From the NCBI RefSeq assembly GCF_036030735.1, contig NZ_CP107928.1, forward strand, positions 6,572,001 through 6,636,000: a stretch of 64,000 nucleotides of DNA, read 5' to 3'. The notes under the pieces are model-generated. The model had not been told where the DNA came from. It was given only the letters and a program-made list of their open reading frames with translations, and ran no database searches. Below are positions 40,383 to 47,924 of this stretch, piece after piece (within the stretch, counting starts at the first letter, position 1; each line of letters opens with the position of its first letter). The stretch comes from Streptomyces sp. NBC_00425 (lineage in GTDB: Bacteria; Actinomycetota; Actinomycetes; Streptomycetales; Streptomycetaceae). The position numbers and the translations under genes were made by a program.

Positions 40383-40491
40383 CCGTCGGCCAGGGTGGCT
40401 GCTCCGCCAACGGTGCGGCGCTCGTGGTCGGCATCAGTACGGACTGACCCCTCCGTGCTCGCTTGCGGCAGGGCCGCAACATCCCCTGAGT

Positions 40492-40506
40492 GCATATAGA
40501 AAAGAA
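40492..40506 (+). promoter_or_regulatory. Early promoter box E (variant)
   Basis: GCATATAGAAAAGAA, one base off the consensus; the -35 region is weak. It precedes the gene at 40543. Confidence 0.55.
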
Positions 40507-40542
40507 GCATCCGGGGGTCCCTTCATCCTCAAGGAGGCATCC

Positions 40543-40890
40543 ATGCCCGCTCGCCCCGCGGTACCGGTCATCCACACGCCGGACCACCACTTCGCTGCGA
40601 TGTTCCTCATCCTTCTCTCCCGCGCGCCCGACACCGCCACGCTCAGCGCCGCCACGCGCCTCGCCGACAGCGCGGTGGTCGCTTCCTGGGCGCTGCGCCC
40701 GGACGACCTCGAACCCCTCACCGTCGAGCAGTACCGGGAGCTGCTCGCCTACGCCGCCGCTCCCGAAGTCCTCGACCTGGCCCTCTACCTGCGCGGCGAC
40801 AGGAAGCACATCCGCACGCTCATGGACCACATCGGCCGAGAGATCGCGGAACTCCTCACCCACTACTCCGCGCCAGATCCCCAGGTCTGA
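40543..40890 (+). CDS. Early phage protein, unknown
   Basis: A 115-aa helical protein (HHFAAMFLILLSRAPDTATLSAATRLADSAVVASWAL). ATG with AAGGAGG upstream, following promoter box E. The open frame extends upstream without protein character. No family recognised. Confidence 0.6.
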   Translation: MPARPAVPVIHTPDHHFAAMFLILLSRAPDTATLSAATRLADSAVVASWALRPDDLEPLTVEQYRELLAYAAAPEVLDLALYLRGDRKHIRTLMDHIGREIAELLTHYSAPDPQV

Positions 40891-40918
40891 CGCCCGCCCC
40901 TGAGCACCAAGGAGAGCT

Positions 40919-41206
40919 ATGACCAGTCCACCCGCACGGCAGTGGTGGGTCATCTACCGGGAGCCGAACCCCGCACAGATAGACGTCGTTGCCGTCGAGA
41001 CCCCTCCAGAGGACGACGCCGCCCACGACAAACGGTGCGCCGAACTGGAGGCATCCGGCCAGGCCGCCTACGTCGTCACCGCACCCGACGAGGACGTGGC
41101 AGGCGACATCGCTCTGCGGGTCTGGTCGGAAGAACTCGTCAACAGCCCGACACGGCTGGCGGCGGCCAACGCCTACCTCGCCTCCCTCAACCAGCCCACC
41201 GACTAG
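40919..41206 (+). CDS. Early phage protein, unknown
   Basis: A 95-aa acidic protein (WWVIYREPNPAQIDVVAVETPPEDD). ATG with AAGGAGAG upstream; 15 bp before the next gene. No family recognised. Confidence 0.6.
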   Translation: MTSPPARQWWVIYREPNPAQIDVVAVETPPEDDAAHDKRCAELEASGQAAYVVTAPDEDVAGDIALRVWSEELVNSPTRLAAANAYLASLNQPTD

Positions 41207-41221
41207 ATCTCTGGAGACCAC

Positions 41222-41818
41222 ATGAGTCCGACCACTCTGCACACCGTGTCCGTCCGTGTCGCCGAGGAACTGGGTGTTCACCCGGACGCCGCCGCTCGCG
41301 CGCTGCGCGCCGCCCTCGGCCTCTTCCGCGCCCAGGCCCACCACCCCGCGGTCGTCAACGCCGGCATCACGCCCGCCGAATACCTCGGCCTGGCGCTCAA
41401 GAGCGATCGATTCAAGGCCTTGCTCATCGCCGCCACCTTGACTGCCGCCGGCCGGGATGCCGACGCCCGCCTCACCTGGACTGCCTATCTCGACCGGGAG
41501 ATGGAGACCACCAGGCTCGCCCATCAGGCCGTACCGGCGAGCGCCATCCTCGGCGACCCGGACGCCATCCACCGCGTTGGCCGCCAACTCGGCCTCGCCG
41601 ACGAGCACACCGACCGGCTCATACCCGGACTGGTCTTCACCATCGCGAGCGGCTACCCCTACCGCTCCGCAGACATGCGGCACCTCAGCCTCACCGACGT
41701 CCTCGCACAGCTCACCGCAGAGGACCTGACGGAACTGCTCCAGCACGCCGCGCTCGTCGACGCCGGACGCGCCGAGGAAGCCGCCGTCCTGCTGCGCCGC
41801 ATCCAGCACGCCCCCTGA
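41222..41818 (+). CDS. Early phage protein, unknown
   Basis: A 198-aa helical protein (VAEELGVHPDAAARALRAALGLFRAQ at the N-terminus, ending LLQHAALVDAGRAEEAAVLLRRI). ATG with CTGGAG upstream, a near copy of the early cassette. No family recognised. Confidence 0.62.
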   Translation: MSPTTLHTVSVRVAEELGVHPDAAARALRAALGLFRAQAHHPAVVNAGITPAEYLGLALKSDRFKALLIAATLTAAGRDADARLTWTAYLDREMETTRLAHQAVPASAILGDPDAIHRVGRQLGLADEHTDRLIPGLVFTIASGYPYRSADMRHLSLTDVLAQLTAEDLTELLQHAALVDAGRAEEAAVLLRRIQHAP

Positions 41819-41826
41819 CGGCGACG

Positions 41827-41858
41827 CGTGTCGGCCTGCGCCCCCGCAGGCCGACACG
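41827..41858 (+). terminator. Intergenic hairpin
   Basis: CGTGTCGGCCTGCG pairs with CGCAGGCCGACACG, 14 bp with a CCCC loop, just after the preceding stop and before the methylase-like gene. Confidence 0.72.
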
Positions 41859-41895
41859 GACGCCGTACTCAGACCTACGAGCCAGGAGGACCAGC

Positions 41896-42957
41896 ATGAG
41901 CCAACTCGATCTGTTCGCCGCCCTTGATGAGCCAGACCAGCCACCCGCGCCGCCCACCCCTGCCGCCCCGACCCGCAAGTACCTCACCGACCTACCGCCG
42001 GCCCCCGCGCCCGTGACCATGCCCGCCGCCGCGCCTCGCCCTTCCCTGGCGGTCGTCAAGCCCAAGCTGGGTCACTACCGCCCGGCGCAGAGCAACCCGC
42101 ACGCGCACGCGTTCGAGATCGCGGAAGCCGTCAGCTACGCCTGGCACCACGCGCACGGCGGGAGCAGCATCGAAATCCCCATCGGCACGGTCGCCGCGCT
42201 CGCCCTGTGGCCCCTGCGCGGCCCAGACGCCCACCTTGCCGCCGACTGGTGGCTCAGCCTCGACGACACCGAGCTGCTGGCCGCCTTCCGCGAGTGCTGG
42301 GCCCGCATGTGGATCATGCGACCCGACCTCATCGACCGAGCCACACCTCTCCACAAGTGGGTCGACGACGAGAAGCCCGATGCTCGGCGAGCTACTGCCG
42401 TACGAGCCGTCGTTGAGGCGGCGCTCACCAACGGGCTGCTGCACCTGACCGCAAGCGATGACCCCGACGTCCGCTCCACCACCGACGTGATCGGAACCCT
42501 GCTTGCCGTCATGCGCTCCGAGGGCGCTCACGATGCACTCGCGGAGATACACACGCCGCCGGACGTCGCCTACCTGATGGCCAGGATGCTGCTCGACGAT
42601 ATGCCGCTCGAGCCCGGCATGAAGTTCGACGAGCCCGCCGGCGGAACCGGTGGCATGTACCGCGCAGCCGTACAGGTCATGCGTGAACGCGGCATCGACC
42701 CGCACCAGTTCGGATGGTCGCTGACGGACATCGACTCCCTCGCGGCAGCGGGTGCCGCCGTCAACGCGATCCTCTGGGACCTCGGCCCGCACGTACTCAT
42801 CGGGTGCGGCGACACCCTGCACGAAGGCAACGTGCCCGCCAGGGCGGCCCGGGAGGCATTGGAGTCCCTGGAACGGCGCGATCGACTGCACTCGCAGGCT
42901 GTCTTCCTCGCGGCCATCCAAAAGGTCGAAGCCCTGATACGCGATGTAGCGGCCTGA
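41896..42957 (+). CDS. N6-adenine DNA methylase-like protein lacking the catalytic NPPY motif
   Basis: A 353-aa protein. Residues 1-60 are Pro/Ala-rich; 65-200 a helical domain; 215-310 the methylase core: EIHTPPDVAYLMARML, motif I DEPAGGTGGM (245-254), DIDSLAAAGAAVNAILW and CGD (304-306), as in HsdM-type enzymes. The (N/D)PP(Y/F) catalytic tetrapeptide that should follow near 320 is absent. It may bind S-adenosylmethionine without methylating, or use another residue. ATG with CAGGAGGA upstream. Confidence 0.72.
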   Translation: MSQLDLFAALDEPDQPPAPPTPAAPTRKYLTDLPPAPAPVTMPAAAPRPSLAVVKPKLGHYRPAQSNPHAHAFEIAEAVSYAWHHAHGGSSIEIPIGTVAALALWPLRGPDAHLAADWWLSLDDTELLAAFRECWARMWIMRPDLIDRATPLHKWVDDEKPDARRATAVRAVVEAALTNGLLHLTASDDPDVRSTTDVIGTLLAVMRSEGAHDALAEIHTPPDVAYLMARMLLDDMPLEPGMKFDEPAGGTGGMYRAAVQVMRERGIDPHQFGWSLTDIDSLAAAGAAVNAILWDLGPHVLIGCGDTLHEGNVPARAAREALESLERRDRLHSQAVFLAAIQKVEALIRDVAA

Positions 42958-42982
42958 CCTGCGAAAATCGCCTTAGGCGATC

Positions 42983-43021
42983 TTGAACCCCACCCCGAAT
43001 GCATATAGAATAGAACCAGAA
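42983..43021 (+). promoter_or_regulatory. Early promoter box F
   Basis: TTGAAC, 17 nt, TAGAAT inside GCATATAGAATAGAA (43001-43015), continuing CCAGAA. Precedes the 9-cysteine microprotein, 24 nt from the -10 to its ATG. Confidence 0.7.
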
Positions 43022-43034
43022 GGGGAGGGGAGTC

Positions 43035-43175
43035 ATGGAAAAGCCACCGTTCACATTCCCGTACTGCCGCAGCCACGACGTCCGGTGCCAGGAGCCGGGC
43101 TGCGGCGCCTGCGCCTGCGACCACTGCTTCGACTGCGGAGCCTGCCCTACCGAGGCATGCGACCACGACGCCTAG
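43035..43175 (+). CDS. Nine-cysteine microprotein, probable metal binder
   Basis: A 46-aa protein with cysteines at 11, 18, 23, 26, 28, 31, 34, 37 and 42 and three histidines (for example CGACACDHCFDCGACP). Its size and 20 percent cysteine recall metallothioneins or tightly packed zinc/Fe-S knuckles; no family recognised. GGGGAGGGGAG precedes the ATG and promoter box F lies just upstream, so expression is likely. It is cytoplasmic, with no signal peptide. Confidence 0.68.
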   Translation: MEKPPFTFPYCRSHDVRCQEPGCGACACDHCFDCGACPTEACDHDA

Positions 43176-43248
43176 CAGGCGGCCACCAACGGCCCCGTCA
43201 CCCGGCGGCGCACCACAACTTCCACAACACATCACGACTGGAGCGCAG

Positions 43249-43437
43249 ATGACCTACAAAAAGGGCGACCGCATCGCCCTCGTACACACCACCGACTCGC
43301 ACACCGAACTCAAGCCCGGCGACGAAGGTACCGTCCACCGGTTCGACGCCAGCCTCTCCATCCTCTCCGTGAGCTGGGACAGCGGCTCCACCCTCTCGAT
43401 GCTCCTCGACGACGGCGACGAAGTACGCCCCGCATAA
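43249..43437 (+). CDS. DUF4314-like small protein
   Basis: A 62-aa protein, GDRIALVHTTDSHTELKPGDEGTV... SVSWDSGSTLSMLLDDGDEV, a close match in pattern to the DUF4314 family: a small SH3-like barrel found in phages and mobile elements. Function unknown. It ends 7 bp before a terminator. Confidence 0.75.
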   Translation: MTYKKGDRIALVHTTDSHTELKPGDEGTVHRFDASLSILSVSWDSGSTLSMLLDDGDEVRPA

Positions 43438-43444
43438 CCACACC

Positions 43445-43470
43445 GGGCCCGCCCCGGCAGGGGCGGGCCC
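43445..43470 (+). terminator. Terminator hairpin
   Basis: GGGCCCGCCCC pairs with GGGGCGGGCCC, 11 bp with a GGCA loop, between the DUF4314-like gene and the next Shine-Dalgarno cassette. Confidence 0.72.
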
Positions 43471-43504
43471 CCGCTTCACCTGCAGACCTCTTGGAGAACC
43501 ACAC

Positions 43505-44371
43505 ATGCTCATCACCGACGCCGCAGTCCGAGAAGCCGCGGCCAACCTCGCCCAAAGCCTCGGCGGCGACTGGGCGATCGACACCGCAGCGCCCGCCGAC
43601 GGCGCAGCCCACCTCGTCTACAGCGACGGACGAGGCATCAGCTTCCGCCCCATCTTCGGCGGAACCACCGTCCAACTCTGGATCACCGGCAGCGCCGCAC
43701 CCCCGCTCCCCGAAGACGCCACCCTGGCCGACCGTGCCCTCCGCGAAGCGCAACTCACCGCACGCCTGACCGAAGGGCACCGCTACAACAAGGCGACCAC
43801 CCTCGTCACCGAAGCCGACGAAGATCCGGAACTCATCATCCTGCGAACCCTCGAAGACCACCTCCTCCCCGCCTTCGACTGCAAACCCCGCTACGTCGGC
43901 CACCGGCCATGGATAGACCTGTTCGAGAGCGCACTCTCGCAGGTGATAGATGAAGCCCCGCCGGCCACGGGCACCTCGCTTCGCGACTGCGGCCCCGAAG
44001 CCCACACGACGCCGTCCGGTGTCGGTGAAGACGCCGAGCCCGCGACCGACACCGAACCTGGCCCCGTCGCCGACAACGACCCGGCGATCGAGACCGATCC
44101 ACCCCCAGCGCCCGACGGCGACCAGCAGCCCGAAAGCCCCACCGCTGACGAGGCCCAGGAGGGCGATCCGGCATCCGCCGAAGAGCCCGAACCCGAACCG
44201 GAAGGCACGCAGCCCTCGAGCGCCGAGCCCGACTCCGCCTCGGAGCCGAAGCCCTCCGGCGAGATCAGCGGCGAGGCGGATGCCCAACCCGCAGCCGAGA
44301 CCAGCTCCACCACGAAACGGCGCCCCCGCAGCCGCACCCCCAAGCGCCGCCCGAAGGCCAGCTCCACCTGA
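43505..44371 (+). CDS. Early phage protein with disordered acidic C-terminus
   Basis: A 288-aa protein. Residues 1-145 are a folded alpha/beta domain (SDGRGISFRPIFGGTTVQLWI, ILRTLEDHLLPAFDCKPRYVGHRPWIDLFESALS). Residues 150-265 are a Glu/Pro/Asp/Ser-rich disordered tail, ending in a basic patch (KRRPRSRTPKRRPK) that could bind nucleic acid. ATG 8 nt after the cassette. No family recognised. It is the last rightward phage gene. Confidence 0.65.
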   Translation: MLITDAAVREAAANLAQSLGGDWAIDTAAPADGAAHLVYSDGRGISFRPIFGGTTVQLWITGSAAPPLPEDATLADRALREAQLTARLTEGHRYNKATTLVTEADEDPELIILRTLEDHLLPAFDCKPRYVGHRPWIDLFESALSQVIDEAPPATGTSLRDCGPEAHTTPSGVGEDAEPATDTEPGPVADNDPAIETDPPPAPDGDQQPESPTADEAQEGDPASAEEPEPEPEGTQPSSAEPDSASEPKPSGEISGEADAQPAAETSSTTKRRPRSRTPKRRPKASST

Positions 44372-44389
44372 CCACGTAGCCCTCGACCA

Positions 44390-44415
44390 GGGAGCGCGGC
44401 CCGCGCCGCGCTCCC
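44390..44415 (+). terminator. Terminator at end of early region
   Basis: GGGAGCGCGGC pairs with GCCGCGCTCCC, 11 bp, CCGC loop, 18 bp after the last phage stop. Confidence 0.75.
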
Positions 44416-44619
44416 TCCGGAGCGCCGTGAGCAACGCCACCGGAGCCATCGGCCGCCAGCGCCACTACACCACCCTCCGGAACGCGGACAGAGAAGTACT
44501 CCACCAGACTGGTCCATCGGGTGCGCGGACCCCGGGTTCGGTTCACCACCCAGTCGGGGACGGGGTCGACTTTGTCCCCGTTGTACGTACTCCTTCTTTG
44601 AACTCTCTGGCAAGGGGCC

Positions 44620-44652
44620 CCGGCTGGGAGCACCTCGGGCACTCCCAGCCGG
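44620..44652 (-). terminator. Terminator of leftward small gene
   Basis: CCGGCTGGGAG pairs with CTCCCAGCCGG, 11 bp with an 11-nt loop, 6 bp past the stop of the minus-strand gene at 44659. No convincing gene lies in 44416-44619. Confidence 0.6.
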
Positions 44653-44658
44653 CCCGAT

Positions 44659-44886
44659 TCAACGGCGTTCGAACCAGTAGACCGCCAACGCGGTCAGGCC
44701 CGTCGTGGACGCCTTCACGGTCAGTCGTACGAACTCGTCACTCGCGGTCTCCAGCAGCCGACGGGCCTGCGCCCAGCCCGGGCTCAGGCGCCTGTTCTGC
44801 GGTTTCGCGCCGAGTGGAGGGCCGTCGAGGCGCTGGTCAGGGTTGCTTTGACGGTGGGAGCCCGTAGGCTCATTGTCGGTAGGAAT
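44659..44886 (-). CDS. Small hypothetical protein with apparent ATT start
   Basis: A 75-aa protein, basic with a C-terminal hydrophobic helix (ASTTGLTALAVYWFERR). Codon third positions are strongly G/C and a terminator follows. A strong AAGGAGG lies 5 nt before an ATT codon, where ATG would be expected; no ATG, GTG or TTG fits the ribosome site in this frame. Either ATT is used, the start has mutated, or a longer product begins upstream (to 45099). Function unknown. Confidence 0.4.
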   Translation of the reverse strand: MPTDNEPTGSHRQSNPDQRLDGPPLGAKPQNRRLSPGWAQARRLLETASDEFVRLTVKASTTGLTALAVYWFERR

Positions 44887-45327
44887 CGTGACCTCCTTCT
44901 GGTTGGCGGTTCTTGCTGTCGAAGTCGGTGGCCTCCTGTTGCGAGCAGGGGGCCGCCGCCATGTAGGCGGCGGTGCCGATAGGCCGCCGGGAACAGTGTG
45001 TCGGTTGGTGCCGACACGGAGGGACACGCCCACGGCTGTGCCGAACGCGCGTGCTATCACTGCCGGTTGTGGCTGTTTGTGTGTCACTCCTACCCGCACA
45101 ACCTATTCCCCAGGACAGCGAACTCCCATGAGGAGTGCAGGAAGGGACACCGTCGGCCAACCCCCGGTAACCCGCCGAGAACTGGGCCTTTACGCGATCC
45201 GAGCACGGGTAGCTCTCCCTTTTTGCCAAGTTCGCTCGCATTAGGGATCCCGTGCCGCTGCCGACACGGAAAACACCCCTCTTACCGGGATCCCCAACCC
45301 GCACATCGTGGGCTCAACTTATGTGCC
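44887..45327. other. Intergenic region with hairpins, no clear gene
   Basis: 441 bp with no convincing gene. It holds two hairpins: CCGCCGCC/GGCGGCGG (44953-44973, loop ATGTA) and GTGTCGG/CCGACAC (about 44998-45017). Possibly the divergent promoter region for the small genes on each side. Confidence 0.4.
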
Positions 45328-45480
45328 ATGATCTGCCCCCGCTCCACTTATGGCGACGGCTACTACTCCGCCCCCTTCCGGGACACTCCGATCTACGACG
45401 CCCTCGTGGCGGAGGCGGCGTACCCCGCAGATCGCTTCGATCCGTCGTCTCTTCGCGGAGGTATCGGATGCCGTCGGTGA
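45328..45480 (+). CDS. Small hypothetical protein
   Basis: A 50-aa protein starting MICPRSTYGDGYYSAPFRDTPIYDALVAEAAYP. The YGDGYY...TPIYDALVAE pattern recurs as a small gene in streptomycete accessory regions, often before a coiled-coil partner as here. No clear ribosome site. It may be truncated: the frame turns Arg/Gly-rich at the end and overlaps the next gene. Confidence 0.45.
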   Translation: MICPRSTYGDGYYSAPFRDTPIYDALVAEAAYPADRFDPSSLRGGIGCRR

Positions 45481-45809
45481 TGGGGCTGCTGGAAGAGCGG
45501 GAGCGTGCTGCGCGGCAGCGGGTGGAGGTCCTCCAGGCCGAGCTGTTGGAGGCGGAGACCGTGTGGGAGCGGTTCGTCACCGTCGCAGCAGTCCGAGAGT
45601 GCGGGACACCACCGGCTGCGACGTACCCCGAGGGATGGTTCGACGCCAGCGGGCCGCTCCGCCACTACTCCGATCCGCCCTTCGACCGACACGAAGCCGG
45701 GAGAGCCCCCCGGCGGAGGGTTCATCCTCCACACAGCGCGCCTGAAGCCGCAGCCCGTCCGATCTCTCCAGCTCACTCTGGAAGATGGCGGCTGAGCCGG
45801 ATAAGTTGA
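45468..45809 (+). CDS. Small coiled-coil protein
   Basis: A 113-aa protein whose first 45 residues (MGLLEERERAARQRVEVLQAELLEAETVWERF) are a coiled coil of a type common in streptomycete mobile regions; the rest is low-complexity. It overlaps the previous gene by 13 bp. A related coiled coil is on the minus strand at 46485. Function unknown. Confidence 0.45.
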   Translation: MPSVMGLLEERERAARQRVEVLQAELLEAETVWERFVTVAAVRECGTPPAATYPEGWFDASGPLRHYSDPPFDRHEAGRAPRRRVHPPHSAPEAAARPISPAHSGRWRLSRIS

Positions 45810-45842
45810 CGAGACAACGTCTGGCCTGCGGAAATGGCTACA

Positions 45843-45875
45843 GAGGCTCCGCCCCGAGTAGAGGGGCGGAGCCTC
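45843..45875. repeat. Hairpin shared between scar units, copy 1
   Basis: GAGGCTCCGCCCC pairs with GGGGCGGAGCCTC (13 bp, 7-nt loop). A related hairpin at 47275-47307 (GAGGCTCCGCCTCGA and its partner) is followed by similar downstream sequence (TTGGAAKGGSAATCCGCTG), so about 310 bp up to each tRNA-like scar is duplicated. Confidence 0.55.
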
Positions 45876-45999
45876 GGCGCGTTGGAAGGGAAATCCGCTG
45901 TGCGAGGGTTCGATCCTCTTGGCTGAACTGGGCGAACGCGGCTACTGCTGTGGTAAGCGTCTGACTCAAAGGCTCTCAGGGGCCATTGAGGGGCCACAA

Positions 46000-46160
46000 G
46001 GACAGGAACAGACCGACAAGCACTGCACAGGGCTGACACGGATCAGCACGTCTGACCTGCAAGAACGGCGTGAATCGGTAATGATCGGCAAGGACCGCCA
46101 AGATCCTCAAAGGACTCATAATCCGTCGGCCGTGGGTTCGAGTCCCACCCGCCCCACCCT
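46000..46160 (+). repeat. tRNA 3'-half integration scar, copy 1
   Basis: The stretch GGACAGGAACAGACCGACAA, resembling the end of an integrase gene, is followed about 80 bp later by 46085-46158: an anticodon arm with CAT (GGACTCATAATCC), a T arm (GTGGGTTCGAGTCCCAC) and the acceptor end CCGCCCCACC. No matching 5' half (GGGGCGG) lies upstream, so this is an attachment-site remnant of a tRNA-Met-type gene, not a working tRNA. Confidence 0.65.
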
Positions 46161-46484
46161 TGCAGGGTCCTGACCTGCGGAAACGTCTCAGCGGGCGTGC
46201 GGATTCAGGACTTTGGGCCAACGGGCTGAATCCGCTGCTCGTGACTTCAATGATGGTTCCCTGCGCGATGGTTGACACCCTTCTGACCTGCACCGGTGGA
46301 TGGGTCCATGGGTTCGTGCATACGTGGCGGGCTGTTTGTCCGGCTGGTGAGCTCCCGAGTTGGGACGCTGATGGGACACAGGGATCAGGAACGGACAGCG
46401 GAAGGTCGATCACCCCGGGGCTGCTACGGGAGTTACCGACAAGTCGTCGTTCGCACACGGCACCACGAAACCCCCACGGGCCGC
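46161..46484. other. Gene-free scar region
   Basis: 324 bp without a supported gene. GGGACGCTGATGGGACACAG near 46368 resembles another integrase-end remnant. The segment just after the tRNA scar (CCTGACCTGCGGAAACGT, then GAATCCGCTGCTCGTGA) is repeated after scar 3 at 51368-51445. Confidence 0.4.
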
Positions 46485-46652
46485 TCAACGCTTCGCGACG
46501 GCCGGCGCTGGGCCCAACTGCCCGAACACCACCTCGGCGGCCTCCAGCCGGGTCAGCCGCGTCTCGATCCCGGCCTGCTCTTTGCGCAGCAGTTCCGCCC
46601 GTTCCTCCAGCTCAACCCGCTGCTCGACCGTCCACGTCAGCACGTCCGTCAT
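46485..46652 (-). CDS. Small coiled-coil protein
   Basis: A 55-aa protein (VEQRVELEERAELLRKEQAGIETRLTRLEAAEVVFGQL), a single coiled coil. The ATG has GGGAGGG about 6 nt upstream. Similar short coiled-coil genes accompany streptomycete mobile elements; it may be a fragment of a longer one. Function unknown. Confidence 0.45.
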   Translation of the reverse strand: MTDVLTWTVEQRVELEERAELLRKEQAGIETRLTRLEAAEVVFGQLGPAPAVAKR

Positions 46653-46722
46653 GCACATCCCTCCCACCGCGGAACCTATGCGGGAGGCCGCCGCCCCGGC
46701 CCGGGAATCCCCGAGGCCGCCT

Positions 46723-47109
46723 GTGACGGACGATCACGTGCTAACGATCTCCCGCCCGACCAGCACAAGTACCCCGCCGAGACATCACGCCAGCCCTGCT
46801 GACCAGCAGGAGTCAGGATGGTGGATCTTCATTCCGGGCTCGGGTCCGGGTTTCGTTTCACTCGAAACCGGTCCGCGACAGAGACTCGTACACACCACAG
46901 CCCAGGCCGGCCTGCGCGACGGCCTCACACCCCTGCAAGCGGCGCGCACCTGCCACCTCGGCCCATTCGCCGACCTGCCTGACGCGGAACGCATCGTCCT
47001 CAACCTGCACCGCGCCTACGCCGACACCACCGGCCACCCCTTCGACCTGCCCCAGGCGTTCACCGACGCGATCACCTACAACTCAGGCCCCCTGCACACC
47101 CAGGTCTGA
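46723..47109 (+). pseudogene. Metallo-hydrolase C-terminal fragment
   Basis: The C-terminal half (RDGLTPLQAARTCHLGPFADLPDAERIVLNLHRAYAD) matches the conserved end of MBL-fold/metal-dependent hydrolases in which EAAR..DLG.F..L.D.ER...NLHRAY occurs. The catalytic HxHxDH domain is missing. The 128-aa frame is therefore a decapitated remnant, or a chimeric short gene starting at GTG 46723. Confidence 0.5.
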
Positions 47110-47274
47110 CCGGCGTCGGCCTACCTCACGAAACGCGCATTGCCCCGCCACCGCCTGCAAAAGGCTGCACTGTACAAAGTCCGCGACACCGCCGCCGAGG
47201 CGGTCGCCGACATCCCCGACGGTGCCTCACAGGCCGTAGGCCGGGTCTGCCCCTGCCCTTCGACGGGGGGCGCA

Positions 47275-47307
47275 GAGGCTCCGCCTCGATCGTCGAGGCG
47301 GAGCTTC
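47275..47307. repeat. Hairpin shared between scar units, copy 2
   Basis: GAGGCTCCGCCTCGA pairs with TCGAGGCGGAGCTTC around TCG. Counterpart of the hairpin at 45843; the distance to the following tRNA scar is nearly the same. Confidence 0.55.
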
Positions 47308-47419
47308 CGTGCATTGGAATGGCAATCCGCTGCGGACGGGATCGAAACCCACCTCCGAGCTGGAGTGATCGTCCGACAGCCCGGTGTCCCCGGCCGTCCG
47401 CAGGCGGTGTCGGGACGCA

Positions 47420-47590
47420 GTTGGGACGCAAGGACAGGAACAGACCGACAAAGACGGAGGCGCGGAGACACGGTGCACCCCGCCTGACCAGCAAAAAAGC
47501 CACGAACAGACGCTGATCGGCAAGGGCCGCCAAGATCCTCAAAGGATTCATGATCCATCGACCGTGGGTTCGAGTCCCACCCGCCCCACT
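47420..47590 (+). repeat. tRNA 3'-half integration scar, copy 2
   Basis: GGGACGCAAGGACAGGAACA and GACCGACAAAG (integrase-end-like), then 47517-47590 with the anticodon arm GGATTCATGATCC, T arm and CCGCCCCAC. The anticodon-arm changes against copy 1 keep the anticodon CAT. Sequence from 47110 to here and from 47591 to 47880 shows no supported gene. Confidence 0.65.
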
Positions 47591-47882
47591 CTTCGCTATG
47601 CGAGGGGAAACCCTCTGACCAGGCACTTCCCTGGTCGGGGCGAGAGTCTGAGAGTCCTGGCGGCACCGTGTTGATCATGATTTCATGATCGCCTGGGCGA
47701 ATTTCTGGACGCTGATTCCGGTCAAGTCAGGCATGGTGCCTGTGCAGTGCTTCGTGTCGACGTCGAGCAGGTCTCCGTCGGCTCGCCCCGTGGCGGGAAG
47801 CGGCCCATGGGAACGCCCCGACATCCAGCGCGCTTCCCCCGCGTGGTCTGTTTGTGATCGATGGTTGCGCTTAATGTTGGTG

Positions 47883-47899
47883 ATGTATCTTGGGTACAT
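47883..47899. promoter_or_regulatory. Candidate VapB operator
   Basis: ATGTA, 7 nt, TACAT forms an inverted repeat 26 bp before the antitoxin start, overlapping likely promoter sequence; VapB-type antitoxins usually repress their own operon at such sites. Confidence 0.4.
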
Positions 47900-47924
47900 A
47901 CATCGTGGATGTTAGAGGTGTCCG

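Noticed and set aside
46085..46158. A functional tRNA-Met gene (also at 47517 and 51285)
   Set aside because: Only the anticodon arm, T arm and acceptor 3' strand are present; the 5' acceptor strand and D arm cannot be found upstream.
47675..47899. Minus-strand 74-codon frame before vapB
   Set aside because: No family pattern and no good ribosome site, and its start overlaps the probable vapB promoter and operator; not enough to call a gene.
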